Positions 1 through 5,927 of a stretch of 6,553 nucleotides of DNA are shown one piece after another; position 1 is the first letter of the stretch, and every line of letters begins with the position of its first letter. Under the pieces are notes generated by a model. The model did not search any database, was not told where the DNA came from, and saw only the letters and a program-made list of their open reading frames with translations. Position numbers and translations under genes: made by a program. Source of the stretch: JAGXOF01 sp046545575 (lineage in GTDB: Bacteria; Chloroflexota; Dehalococcoidia; SZUA-161; SpSt-899); contig JBKGZM010000092.1 of assembly GCA_046545575.1 (NCBI GenBank), positions 1-6,553 of the forward strand. Direction: 5' to 3'.

Positions 1-46
1 AGTCTCACATTCCTGCACACAAAAGACAACCTTCTATACACTTTCA

Positions 47-268
47 CTATACAAGAGCCTCACTCCTCATCCCTTGTTTTTCGATGAGAACTCTCATTAA
101 GTGGTCTAAGGCATTCGTCCGCTCACTCAATGTTTGAACTAAGGTCATATTGTTTGGATCAATCTGCTCTCCGTAAATTATTAATTCTTTAGCCACCTTG
201 TAATACGCAGCTATATTACGAATTTGCTGCGTTTCAACTTCAGTAAACTCCAGCTTTTCAGAGGGCAT
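47..268 (-). CDS. Small hypothetical protein (73 aa), acidic and helical
   Basis: I do not recognise this protein. The chosen start is the ATG at 268 (MPSEKLEF...) because GGGAGA lies about 5 nt upstream; a TTG at 280 would add four residues but sits inside the T-run of a terminator. The stop is TAG at 47-49. The product has no signal peptide, no membrane segment and no cysteine. It reads as mostly amphipathic helix, with many Glu/Gln/Leu/Ile residues, so a small helical-bundle or coiled-coil-like fold is plausible. It follows the 68-aa gene on the same strand by about 50 nt, separated by a terminator-type hairpin. The surrounding DNA is AT-richer than the rest of the window, suggesting a different origin. 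The good ribosome binding site and the similar organisation of its neighbour argue that it is real. Function unknown. Confidence 0.55.
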   Translation of the reverse strand: MPSEKLEFTEVETQQIRNIAAYYKVAKELIIYGEQIDPNNMTLVQTLSERTNALDHLMRVLIEKQGMRSEALV

Positions 269-278
269 GCATTCTCCC

Positions 279-307
279 AAAAAAGTAGGGGGAGCTTGCG
301 CTCCCCC
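279..307 (-). terminator. Rho-independent terminator or attenuator between the two small genes
   Basis: A perfect 8-bp stem (288-295 pairing with 300-307, GGGGGAGC against GCTCCCCC) has a 4-nt loop. On the minus strand it is followed by TAC and six consecutive T residues (284-279). This is the classic intrinsic terminator layout, and it lies 10 nt after the stop of the upstream small gene (318-524). The T-run runs straight into the ribosome binding site of the next gene. Partial read-through (attenuation) could therefore set the ratio of the two products; that last point is inference. Confidence 0.7.
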
Positions 308-317
308 ATGGTCTCAG

Positions 318-524
318 TTAACCAGGCAGCTTTAATCTCAAGAGTTTTTTTCGACGTTTTTCCCATTCTTCACGGCTATAATATCTACCTGTCGAAATCC
401 TCACGCTACCACGATGTTTCCCAGCAAACTTCTCAGCTAGCTCCTTACCTAATTTACCTTCACCGAAGTCTTCATCGATGACATCTCGCTGCAAAAAACC
501 CCCATATAGGCGTTCTATCCCCAT
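318..524 (-). CDS. Small hypothetical protein (68 aa), basic C-terminus
   Basis: Not recognised. An upstream ATG at 551 is in frame, but the ATG at 524 (MGIERLYGG...) is preceded by AAGGAGG with a 6-nt spacer, a near-ideal ribosome binding site, and is chosen. The stop is TAA at 318-320. The N-terminal half is mixed and acidic. The C-terminal half is strongly basic, with a Gly-Arg-Tyr-Tyr-Ser segment followed by Glu/Lys/Arg-rich helix (around residues 44-66), which would suit nucleic-acid or partner-protein binding. There are no cysteines and no membrane segment. It is followed 10 nt later by an intrinsic terminator and then by an acidic 73-aa gene on the same strand. The basic/acidic pairing could mean a small two-protein module, but no toxin-antitoxin or phage family was recognised. 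Confidence 0.6.
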   Translation of the reverse strand: MGIERLYGGFLQRDVIDEDFGEGKLGKELAEKFAGKHRGSVRISTGRYYSREEWEKRRKKLLRLKLPG

Positions 525-568
525 TTCTTCCCTCCTTACACAGTAGACCATATATCATACACACAAAC

Positions 569-605
569 AACCTACACCCCGCTTGGAATGTAGGTTAATA
601 AACCT
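569..605. repeat. Overlapping inverted repeats upstream of the small gene
   Basis: AACCTACA (569-576) and TGTAGGTT (589-596) form a perfect 8-bp inverted repeat with a 12-nt spacer. The right arm is shared with a second, smaller inverted repeat: AGGTT (592-596) with AACCT (601-605), loop of 4 nt. The two structures are mutually exclusive. They lie 45-80 bp upstream of the start of the 68-aa gene. A possible minus-strand -10 (TATGAT, 559-554) lies just downstream but has no good -35; the repeat covers where the -35 would be, so an activator or repressor site is possible. The repeat is clear; its role is inference. Confidence 0.5.
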
Positions 606-792
606 TTAGTGCCTCTACTCACTATATCATTACCCACGCCGTATAACAGGCAAAAGATACATATTTGTAGCTAACTTAGCACAGAAAAGCCTAAATGTCA
701 ACCCCTGCAGTTCTATTATAGTAGTATTTCGACACTTTTGTCTAGACCCAGTTTTTAAAGGACCCTCGGCCTGTACGACTCCAGTATACCAT

Positions 793-826
793 TGGGTAGG
801 ATGGCCGACGTCGGCCATCCTACCCA
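793..826. repeat. Perfect 34-bp palindrome
   Basis: The left arm TGGGTAGGATGGCCGAC (793-809) is mirrored exactly by 810-826 with no spacer, giving 17-bp arms centred on GACGTC. It ends 20 bp before the -35 of the hydrolase promoter. There is no adjoining T-run, although AAAAA follows 4 nt after it on the plus strand. It could be an operator for a dimeric regulator, a transcription barrier, or one copy of a dispersed palindromic element. The symmetry is seen directly; the function is unknown. Confidence 0.8.
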
Positions 827-846
827 GTGAAAAAGTTGCCCCGAAG

Positions 847-876
847 ATGACATAACACCACGGAGAGCGGTATAAT
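847..876 (+). promoter_or_regulatory. Sigma-70-type promoter of the hydrolase gene
   Basis: The -35 is ATGACA (847-852, five of six consensus bases) and the -10 is a perfect TATAAT (871-876), with an 18-bp spacer. The predicted transcription start is near 883, giving a leader of about 50 nt. The leader holds only short hairpins (for example CTCA/TGAG), then AGGAGGAG at 921-928 before the ATG at 932. Confidence 0.65.
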
Positions 877-931
877 GGTTTTGCTCACCTTGAGAACCCG
901 TTGAGTCCCAACTTTATATCAGGAGGAGTTC

Positions 932-2542
932 ATGAAACACACAATCACAGCAGCACTCCTCATCCTGTGCCTGGTAGCAAGCATGCTGTCAGGCTGCGTC
1001 CATCGACTGGTTGCTGAGTTCGAGGTAACTGACCTGACCCTCTCCAAAAGCACCATCGAGGCCGGAGAATCCGCAACAGCCACCGTCACACTGAAAAACG
1101 TTGGCGAGGCCAGCGGCTCCTATGAGGTCGAACTCACCGTCAACGGGGACGTTTACGATGCAAAGGAAGTTACAGTGGAGCCCGGAAAGAGTAAGTCCGT
1201 GCCCTTTACCATATCCTTCCAGAAAGAAGAGAAATACCGCATAGGTGCGGGACAAAAGCAAGTCACCGCAACGGTTGCAGCGGCCGGCCCTCCAGCCCCT
1301 CAGGAGAGCGCAGCGGCCTTCCTCAAGCTCCTGAACGATGGAGAATTCGAAGGGGCCGTTGAGCGCTTCGACGAGACCATGAAGAATGCGCTACCTGCTT
1401 CAACGCTTGAGGAATTGTGGCAGCAGCTCACTACACAGTCCGGCTCGCTGACTTCCCTTGGAGAGAGCGCGGTGACCGAGCAGAGCGGATACCAGGTCGT
1501 TGTACAGCGATGCGTTTTCGAAAATGGCGAACTGAATGCCCAGGTCGCCTTCGATAAATCCGGAAAGATCGCGGGACTGCAATTCATGCCCGCAACGCCC
1601 ATCGCGGAAGGCTACACCCCGCCCGACTACGCCAACATGGGGACATTCGTCGAACGAGAGGTGACATTCGGACTCGAAGGGTGGGAGTTACCGGGAACAC
1701 TCACCGTTCCCGCAGGGGAAAGATCATTCCCCGCTGTCGTGCTCGTCCACGGTTCGGGACCAAACGACCGTGATGAGACGGTCGGAGCAAACAAGCCCTT
1801 CAAGGACCTGGCATGGGGTCTCGCCTCCAACGGCATAGCAGTCCTTCGCTACGAGAAGCGCACCAAGCAGTACCCCTCCAAAGTACAGGAGATGATCAAC
1901 GGGTTAACGCTCAAAGAGGAAATAACGGAGGACGCAATAGCGGCCGTCGATTTCCTGTCCAAAACCAAAGGGATCGAACCGGACGGGATATTCGTTCTCG
2001 GACATAGCCTGGGGGCTTCCGTAGCCCCCCGCATAGCCGCACAGGAGGAGCAAGTCGCCGGACTGATACTCCTCGCCGCTACCACGAGGAATCTGCCCGA
2101 CCTGATGATGGAACAGAACCAGTACCTCGCCGAACTGGACGGGAAGGTAACCGAGACCGAACAGCAGCAGCTGGATCAGATCGAGCAACTTGTGCAAAAG
2201 GTAAAAGAACTCGATATGGGCGAGGATGAGGTCATCCTGGGGGAAGCAAGGGCCTACTGGGAAGATGTAATGTCATATGACCCCGTAGAGACAGCGAAGG
2301 GCCTGACGGTGCCTATGCTGATCCTGCAAGGGGAACGGGATTACCAGGTGCCCGTCGAGGACTTCCAGAGCTGGAAAGAAGGTCTGGCAGGGCAAGAGAG
2401 AGTGCAACTCAAACTCTACCCGGGCCTAAATCACCTGTTCATCGCCGGGGAAGGCCCGTCGAGTCCCGCCGAATACAACCAGCCGGGCAATGTCGCGGAA
2501 ACCGTCATCGACGATATCGCAGCTTGGATCAAGGAACGGTGA
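932..2542 (+). CDS. Secreted lipoprotein: CARDB + DUF3887-like + alpha/beta hydrolase
   Basis: This is a 536-aa predicted lipid-anchored serine hydrolase. Residues 1-22 are a lipoprotein signal: a Lys/His start, a hydrophobic core and the lipobox Leu-Ser-Gly-Cys with lipidated Cys22. Residues about 29-116 form a CARDB-type beta-sandwich (Thr-Ile-Glu-Ala-Gly-Glu start, LKNVGEASGSY core). Residues about 124-220 match the DUF3887 type often found ahead of hydrolases. Residues about 235-536 are an alpha/beta hydrolase of the dienelactone-hydrolase/S9-like group. It has the oxyanion motif HGSGPNDRDE (273-282), nucleophile Ser359 in GHSLG, acid Asp470 in QGERD and His501 in GLNHLF. A Glu/Gln-rich helical lid lies around 393-445. 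The triad is complete, so it should be active, probably on an ester or peptide outside the membrane; the substrate cannot be read. AGGAGGAG supports the start. It stands alone with its own promoter and converges with degV. Confidence 0.9.
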   Translation: MKHTITAALLILCLVASMLSGCVHRLVAEFEVTDLTLSKSTIEAGESATATVTLKNVGEASGSYEVELTVNGDVYDAKEVTVEPGKSKSVPFTISFQKEEKYRIGAGQKQVTATVAAAGPPAPQESAAAFLKLLNDGEFEGAVERFDETMKNALPASTLEELWQQLTTQSGSLTSLGESAVTEQSGYQVVVQRCVFENGELNAQVAFDKSGKIAGLQFMPATPIAEGYTPPDYANMGTFVEREVTFGLEGWELPGTLTVPAGERSFPAVVLVHGSGPNDRDETVGANKPFKDLAWGLASNGIAVLRYEKRTKQYPSKVQEMINGLTLKEEITEDAIAAVDFLSKTKGIEPDGIFVLGHSLGASVAPRIAAQEEQVAGLILLAATTRNLPDLMMEQNQYLAELDGKVTETEQQQLDQIEQLVQKVKELDMGEDEVILGEARAYWEDVMSYDPVETAKGLTVPMLILQGERDYQVPVEDFQSWKEGLAGQERVQLKLYPGLNHLFIAGEGPSSPAEYNQPGNVAETVIDDIAAWIKER

Positions 2543-2568
2543 GCGACTGAGCCAAGGGCCCAATCACC

Positions 2569-2585
2569 GTCATTCCGGACTCGAT
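2569..2585 (+). repeat. Partial dispersed palindromic repeat
   Basis: The segment GTCATTCCGGACTCGAT resembles the left half of the GTCATTCCGGA...TCCGGAAT-type palindromic repeats scattered through many bacterial genomes. The right half is absent; the sequence turns to TTAGCC instead. It lies in the 60-bp convergent spacer between the hydrolase and degV. A weak long-loop stem (2551-2559 with 2588-2596, one G-T pair) also spans the spacer and might serve as a two-way terminator. Confidence 0.35.
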
Positions 2586-2602
2586 TAGCCTTTGGCAACG
2601 CT

Positions 2603-3466
2603 CTATAGTTCCGGCTGAAAGCCAACGAAAATAGCTCCGGGCCCAGCGCCATATCCCATGACCGGACTGTATTCACTAATCGCCAAACTCAAACAGTTGA
2701 ATTCCTCCCTCAGCAACTCACTTACCCTGTCAGCCATCCCCGGAGCAGCAGCATGAGAAACCAGGAAATGGAGGCTGTCCGAGTCAGCCTTCTCCTTGAT
2801 AAGCCCGACGAGTTGCCTCATGCCATCCTCCCGCTTCCTCGCTCTCGCCAGAAGTTCTACCTTCCCCTCCTCAGTTATCCAGTTTATAGGTCTTATATTA
2901 AGTATGGAGGCTATTCTGGAGGCGGTCTTCGACATACGTCCCGTCCTGTAAACGTAGCGGAGGGTATCCAGAAGCATGATGCCGCCCGTCTTTTCTCGGG
3001 CCTTTTCGGCCACATTGGCCACCTGGTCCAAACTCATGCCCTGAGCTGCTGCTTTTGCCGCTGCCAGGACCACAAGTCCCTGCGCCCCCGCACAAGTCCT
3101 TGAGTCTATAACTCGCACAGTCGTCGTAGGAGATTCCTCCTGGAAGCTCCCCGCAGCCAGGCATGCTGTCTTGTAGAGCGCGCTGAGCGCCGAAGACAGG
3201 GTGATTACGAGTATGCTATCAGCCTTAGATCCTGCTTTTCGATATTCACTGACTATATCGCCAGGGGCAAGCGCAGACGTGACAAACCTATCAGGGTCTT
3301 TCTTTATAAAGTCGTAGGCCTGAGCGTGACTGATCGTTACGCCATCGATATACGTATCCCCATTGATAAGAATATTGGCCGCTGGAATTACTGTGATATT
3401 GTATTCGTCTGCCAGTTCCCTGGGAACACAGGCAACACTATCAGTCATGACGAGCACATTTGACAT
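2603..3466 (-). CDS. DegV family protein (FakB-type fatty-acid-binding protein)
   Basis: A 287-aa cytosolic protein, full length for the DegV/EDD family (about 280-290 aa). In characterised members (FakB) it binds one fatty acid and presents it to the kinase FakA for acyl-phosphate formation. Family landmarks occur in order: TDS (8-10), the TSALAPGD loop (63-70, normally TSxPS), LSSALSALYKTA (90-101, with the serines that hold the carboxylate), IDSR (120-123), the TLRYVYRTGRMS segment (168-179) followed by the NIRPI region (190-194), SHAA.P.MAD (237-246) and the C-terminal GYGAGPGAIFVGF (271-283). The ATG at 3466 follows GGGAGGT at 6 nt; the stop is TAG. It lies about 76-80 nt downstream of the membrane-protein gene on the same strand and is probably cotranscribed with it. 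No FakA kinase gene is in view. The family call is firm; the ligand is inferred. Confidence 0.93.
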   Translation of the reverse strand: MSNVLVMTDSVACVPRELADEYNITVIPAANILINGDTYIDGVTISHAQAYDFIKKDPDRFVTSALAPGDIVSEYRKAGSKADSILVITLSSALSALYKTACLAAGSFQEESPTTTVRVIDSRTCAGAQGLVVLAAAKAAAQGMSLDQVANVAEKAREKTGGIMLLDTLRYVYRTGRMSKTASRIASILNIRPINWITEEGKVELLARARKREDGMRQLVGLIKEKADSDSLHFLVSHAAAPGMADRVSELLREEFNCLSLAISEYSPVMGYGAGPGAIFVGFQPEL

Positions 3467-3542
3467 ACATAACCTCCCTGACTAAGTAAACATTTCATAT
3501 TAACAGCCTTCGCCCATCTCAGGGTTTGCTTTCGCAGCATGT

Positions 3543-4085
3543 TTATGATCGTAGATCTGACATCGTCAAGCACTGCTGACTGGTCCACCTGGAGATGCCG
3601 ATACCAATTGTGTTCATGACCATATCCTTTAATGGATCAGACCATCCAGGTATATAGACCATCGAGCGGAGGACAGGGATTACTGCCTGCAGGCTTTCCT
3701 GAATCTCGTGAGCAAGGCAGAAGAGAAAGGCATAGCCCGTCACCGTAGCTATGCGCCTGATCGGACTTGGGAGCCTCTGGACAAACTGGCCAGCCGCGGG
3801 ATGCACCCTGTTCGTCCTATCGATATATTCCCGAACCAGAAAGCCGAACACGGTATGTGTGAGAATATCGAACCCCGAGTTGTAGCCGTCCTGACCCAGG
3901 GTTCGGGAGCCAATAAAGTGCAGCGATATCGCCCCAACGAAGATCACGCTGAGCCTCTTATCGCTCGCGCATTCCCGGACGACAGGAGCAAGCCAGCGGA
4001 ACGATGAGAGAGCATCCTGCCCCAACAGTAAATGAACGACAGGGGAAACTATCAGCCAGCCGACAAAAACTATCAATAGTAGCAT
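3543..4085 (-). CDS. Polytopic membrane protein, YjdF/DUF2238- or VanZ-like
   Basis: A predicted integral membrane protein with about four to five hydrophobic segments. It has a typical intramembrane polar pattern, numbered here from the TTG start: GFDILTHTVFGFL (76-88, with Asp78 and His82), a CLAHEIQESL segment (128-137, His131, Glu132, Glu135) and WSDPLKDMVMNTIGIGIS (153-170, Asp159, Asn163, Gly166). This Asp/His...His-Glu-x-x-Glu...Asp-x3-Asn-x2-Gly arrangement resembles the YjdF/DUF2238 family and, more loosely, VanZ-like proteins. Exact membership is uncertain, and the conserved acidic and His residues could bind metal. The start is unclear: ATG at 4085 is chosen because it opens directly into a membrane helix, but TTG at 4100 is in frame and neither has a strong ribosome binding site. 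It precedes degV on the same strand, and a promoter with an operator-like repeat lies upstream. Confidence 0.75.
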   Translation of the reverse strand: MLLLIVFVGWLIVSPVVHLLLGQDALSSFRWLAPVVRECASDKRLSVIFVGAISLHFIGSRTLGQDGYNSGFDILTHTVFGFLVREYIDRTNRVHPAAGQFVQRLPSPIRRIATVTGYAFLFCLAHEIQESLQAVIPVLRSMVYIPGWSDPLKDMVMNTIGIGISRWTSQQCLTMSDLRS

Positions 4086-4114
4086 CTGATTATCACTCAA
4101 TCAGGGGTCAATAG

Positions 4115-4133
4115 TACATAGGCAGTCTATGTA
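4115..4133 (-). promoter_or_regulatory. Operator-like inverted repeat at the membrane-protein promoter
   Basis: TACATAG (4115-4121) and CTATGTA (4127-4133) are perfect 7-bp inverted arms with a 5-nt spacer, 19 bp in all. The repeat begins at or just after the predicted transcription start (about 4134) of the minus-strand promoter, a classic repressor-operator position. The regulator is not identifiable from this window. Confidence 0.5.
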
Positions 4134-4140
4134 TATTTAA

Positions 4141-4170
4141 ATCCTACAACTCCTGTAATGGTGTTGTCAA
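4141..4170 (-). promoter_or_regulatory. Promoter for the membrane protein-degV pair
   Basis: Read on the minus strand, a perfect -35 TTGACA (4170-4165) is followed after 18 bp by TAGGAT (4146-4141), which matches four of six -10 bases. The predicted start near 4134 sits 35-50 nt before the candidate start codons at 4100 and 4085. Confidence 0.5.
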
Positions 4171-4252
4171 GGTTAGCCCAAAGTTTCATGACGGACTCAG
4201 TTAGCCCCATAGACCTCCCGCCATACAACTATGGTGTTTTTCTCAAAATTTT

Positions 4253-4260
4253 GCTATAAT
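4253..4260 (+). promoter_or_regulatory. Extended -10 promoter of the catalase gene
   Basis: TG (4252-4253), one base, then a perfect TATAAT (4255-4260) form an extended -10 element, which can work with a weak -35; no good TTGACA-like hexamer is present at the usual distance. Predicted transcription starts near 4267, giving a leader of about 93 nt. This rules out the in-frame ATG at 4231, which lies upstream of the promoter. Confidence 0.6.
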
Positions 4261-4278
4261 TCCTGCACAATTCAGGAA
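4260..4278 (+). promoter_or_regulatory. Operator-like inverted repeat over the catalase transcription start
   Basis: TTCCTG (4260-4265) and CAGGAA (4273-4278) are perfect inverted arms with a 7-nt spacer, 19 bp in all, overlapping the end of the -10 and the predicted +1. A repressor bound here would block initiation. It does not match the PerR or Fur consensus I know (AT-rich TTATAAT-type), so the regulator is open. Confidence 0.5.
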
Positions 4279-4345
4279 ATGCCCCTTCTTCAATCCATCC
4301 AGGACAGTCCTCCCAAGGCATTACCTGATTTGAACTACCTGCAAA

Positions 4346-4354
4346 AAGGAGGTG
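4346..4354 (+). promoter_or_regulatory. Ribosome binding site fixing the catalase start
   Basis: AAGGAGGTG is almost fully complementary to the 16S rRNA tail and sits 5 nt before the ATG at 4360. This places the start there rather than at the upstream in-frame ATG at 4231. Confidence 0.85.
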
Positions 4355-4359
4355 CCCGG

Positions 4360-5871
4360 ATGTCCCCGGATAAGAATACCTACACAACCGGATTTGGCGC
4401 ACCCGTCGATGACGACATAAGCAGCAAGACGGCTGGAAGGTTCGGTCCTATACTCGTGCAGGATACCCACCTGCTGGAAAAGCTCGGGCACTTTGACCGT
4501 GAGCGCATCCCCGAGCGAGTGGTGCATGCCAAGGGAGCAGGCGCCCACGGCTATTTCGAGGTCACCGCCGACGTGACCAAATACACAAAGGCCAAATTCC
4601 TCTCCGAGATCGGGAAACGCACCGAGGTGTTTGCGCGCTTCTCCACGGTCGGGGGAGAAAAGGGCTCAGCCGATGCTGAGCGCGACCCCCGCGGCTTTGC
4701 GTTGAAGTTCTATACCGAGGAGGGGAATTACGACATGACGGGGAATAATACGCCCGTCTTCTTCATCCGCGATCCCCTGAAATTCCCGGATTTCATCCAC
4801 ACGCAGAAGCGGCACCCTGAGACAAACCTGAAGGACGCGGATATGTTCTGGGACTTTCTCTCCCTGACCCCGGAGTCGATCCACCAGATCACCATCCTCT
4901 TCTCCGACCGCGGCACGCCGAGGACGTACCGCCACATGAACGGCTACAGCAGCCACACGTTCAAGTGGTACAACGATAAAGGCGAATACTACTGGGTACA
5001 GTATCACTTTAAGACGGAACAGGGCATCCAGAATCTCACCCGCGATGAATCCACCAGGATGAAGGGGGAGGACCCCGATCACGCGACCAGAGACCTCCAT
5101 GATGCCATCGAGCGAGGCGAGTATCCTTCCTGGAGACTGGAAATGCAGATCATGACCCCTGAACAGGCAAAGGAGTACCGCTTCGACCCATTCGACATAA
5201 CCAAGGTCTGGTTCCACGCCGACTTCCCGCCGATCACGATAGGGCGTCTGGTGCTTAACCGCAATCCCCAGAACTATTTCGCTGAAGTGGAGCAGGCCGC
5301 TTTCTCACCTGCGAACTTTGTCCCAGGGATCGCTGCGTCACCCGACAAATTGCTCCAGGGAAGACTGTTTTCCTATCATGATACCCACCTCCACCGGCTG
5401 GGACCGAACTATCATTTGCTGCCGATAAACAGGCCCAAAGCCGCCAAAGCCAACTACTATCAGCGCGATGGGTATATGGCTCTCGGGGACAACGGTGGCA
5501 GCGGCCCGAATTATTACCCCAACAGCTTCGGTGGGCCGGAGCCGGAGCCAGGTGCCGCTGAACCGGGGTTTGATGTTTCAGGAACCGCAGGTCGGCATCC
5601 CTATGCCCTTTCCGATGACGACTTCTTCCAGGCCGGAGAACTGTACCGCCGCGTGATGACAGACGAGGACCGGGAGCATCTCATCGGGAATATCACCACA
5701 CATCTTTGTAATGCTCAGAAGCGTATTCAATTGCGTCAAACGGCCATCTTCTACAAGGCTGATCCCGAGTACGGGACCCGTGTGGCCAAGGGGTTGGGGC
5801 TCGATGTAGGGGAAGTGCAACGGCTTGCGGGGATGTCGCAGGAGGAGCGGGTTAAGGCCACGCAGGCCTGA
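4360..5871 (+). CDS. katA: Haem catalase, small-subunit (clade 3-like)
   Basis: A 503-aa monofunctional catalase that disproportionates hydrogen peroxide to water and oxygen in the cytoplasm. The length fits small-subunit catalases (about 480-510 aa), not the 700+ aa large type. The distal catalytic His56 lies in VVHAKGAGAHG, and the catalytic Asn129 lies in DMTGNNTPVFFIRD. The proximal haem-ligand Tyr339 sits in the signature RLFSYHDT (335-342), followed by HRLGPNY (345-351). The RHMNGYSSHTFKW block (191-203) corresponds to the region that binds NADPH in many small-subunit catalases. A Gly/Pro/Glu-rich linker (378-405) leads to the C-terminal helical domain. All key residues are intact, so it should be active. 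It has its own extended -10 promoter and an operator-like repeat, is divergent from the membrane protein, and converges with the ferredoxin. Catalase in an apparently anaerobic background fits oxygen-stress defence. The symbol katA is by family resemblance. Confidence 0.96.
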   Translation: MSPDKNTYTTGFGAPVDDDISSKTAGRFGPILVQDTHLLEKLGHFDRERIPERVVHAKGAGAHGYFEVTADVTKYTKAKFLSEIGKRTEVFARFSTVGGEKGSADAERDPRGFALKFYTEEGNYDMTGNNTPVFFIRDPLKFPDFIHTQKRHPETNLKDADMFWDFLSLTPESIHQITILFSDRGTPRTYRHMNGYSSHTFKWYNDKGEYYWVQYHFKTEQGIQNLTRDESTRMKGEDPDHATRDLHDAIERGEYPSWRLEMQIMTPEQAKEYRFDPFDITKVWFHADFPPITIGRLVLNRNPQNYFAEVEQAAFSPANFVPGIAASPDKLLQGRLFSYHDTHLHRLGPNYHLLPINRPKAAKANYYQRDGYMALGDNGGSGPNYYPNSFGGPEPEPGAAEPGFDVSGTAGRHPYALSDDDFFQAGELYRRVMTDEDREHLIGNITTHLCNAQKRIQLRQTAIFYKADPEYGTRVAKGLGLDVGEVQRLAGMSQEERVKATQA

Positions 5872-5874
5872 CGC

Positions 5875-5900
5875 GCCCGAGGGAAGGATTATTCCCGGGC
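5875..5900. terminator. Hairpin after catalase, weak terminator candidate
   Basis: GCCCGAGGGAA (5875-5885) pairs with TTCCCGGGC (5892-5900), leaving a 2-nt bulge and a 6-nt loop, starting 4 nt after the catalase stop. No T-run follows, so an intrinsic terminator is possible but not typical. Confidence 0.35.
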
Positions 5901-5927
5901 AGCCTGCCCCATATTGTCTGTTACGAG

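Larger units (their letters stand above)
525..846. other. AT-rich intergenic stretch without a convincing gene
   Basis: No ORF with a ribosome binding site or plausible composition was found here. A 62-codon minus-strand reading frame (630-818) begins inside a palindrome and has an unlikely protein sequence. The stretch contains the overlapping inverted repeats at 569-605. It also contains a possible insertion-sequence-end remnant around 696-749 (TGTCAACCCC, then TGTCTAGACCC, with GACA/TGTC arms at 731-742), and the perfect palindrome at 793-826. Otherwise nothing is recognisable. Confidence 0.5.

Noticed and set aside
47..524. Toxin-antitoxin pair
   Set aside because: Size and charge would allow it, but neither protein shows a known toxin or antitoxin motif and a terminator separates them, so the function is left open.
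630..818. 62-codon minus-strand reading frame
   Set aside because: It begins inside the perfect palindrome, lacks a ribosome binding site and gives a protein of unlikely composition.
877..931. Riboswitch in the hydrolase leader
   Set aside because: The leader is only about 50 nt and has just short 4-bp stems; no known riboswitch core is visible.
2753..3103. 116-codon plus-strand reading frame inside degV
   Set aside because: It lies opposite a clear DegV family gene, has no ribosome binding site and encodes no recognisable protein.
3708..4007. 99-codon plus-strand reading frame opposite the membrane protein
   Set aside because: The minus-strand frame has coherent membrane segments and family-like motifs; the plus frame has neither.
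4253..4278. PerR or Fur box at the catalase promoter
   Set aside because: The inverted repeat TTCCTG-N7-CAGGAA does not resemble the AT-rich PerR or Fur consensus, so only an unnamed operator is claimed.
4231..4359. N-terminal extension of catalase by 43 residues from an upstream in-frame ATG
   Set aside because: The extension covers the promoter -10 and the operator-like repeat and has no ribosome binding site. The ATG at 4360 has an excellent one, and the protein from there matches the usual catalase N-terminus.
4666..5217. 183-codon minus-strand reading frame antisense to catalase
   Set aside because: It is a shadow of the well-supported catalase gene; its length comes from the GC-rich codon pattern of the coding strand.
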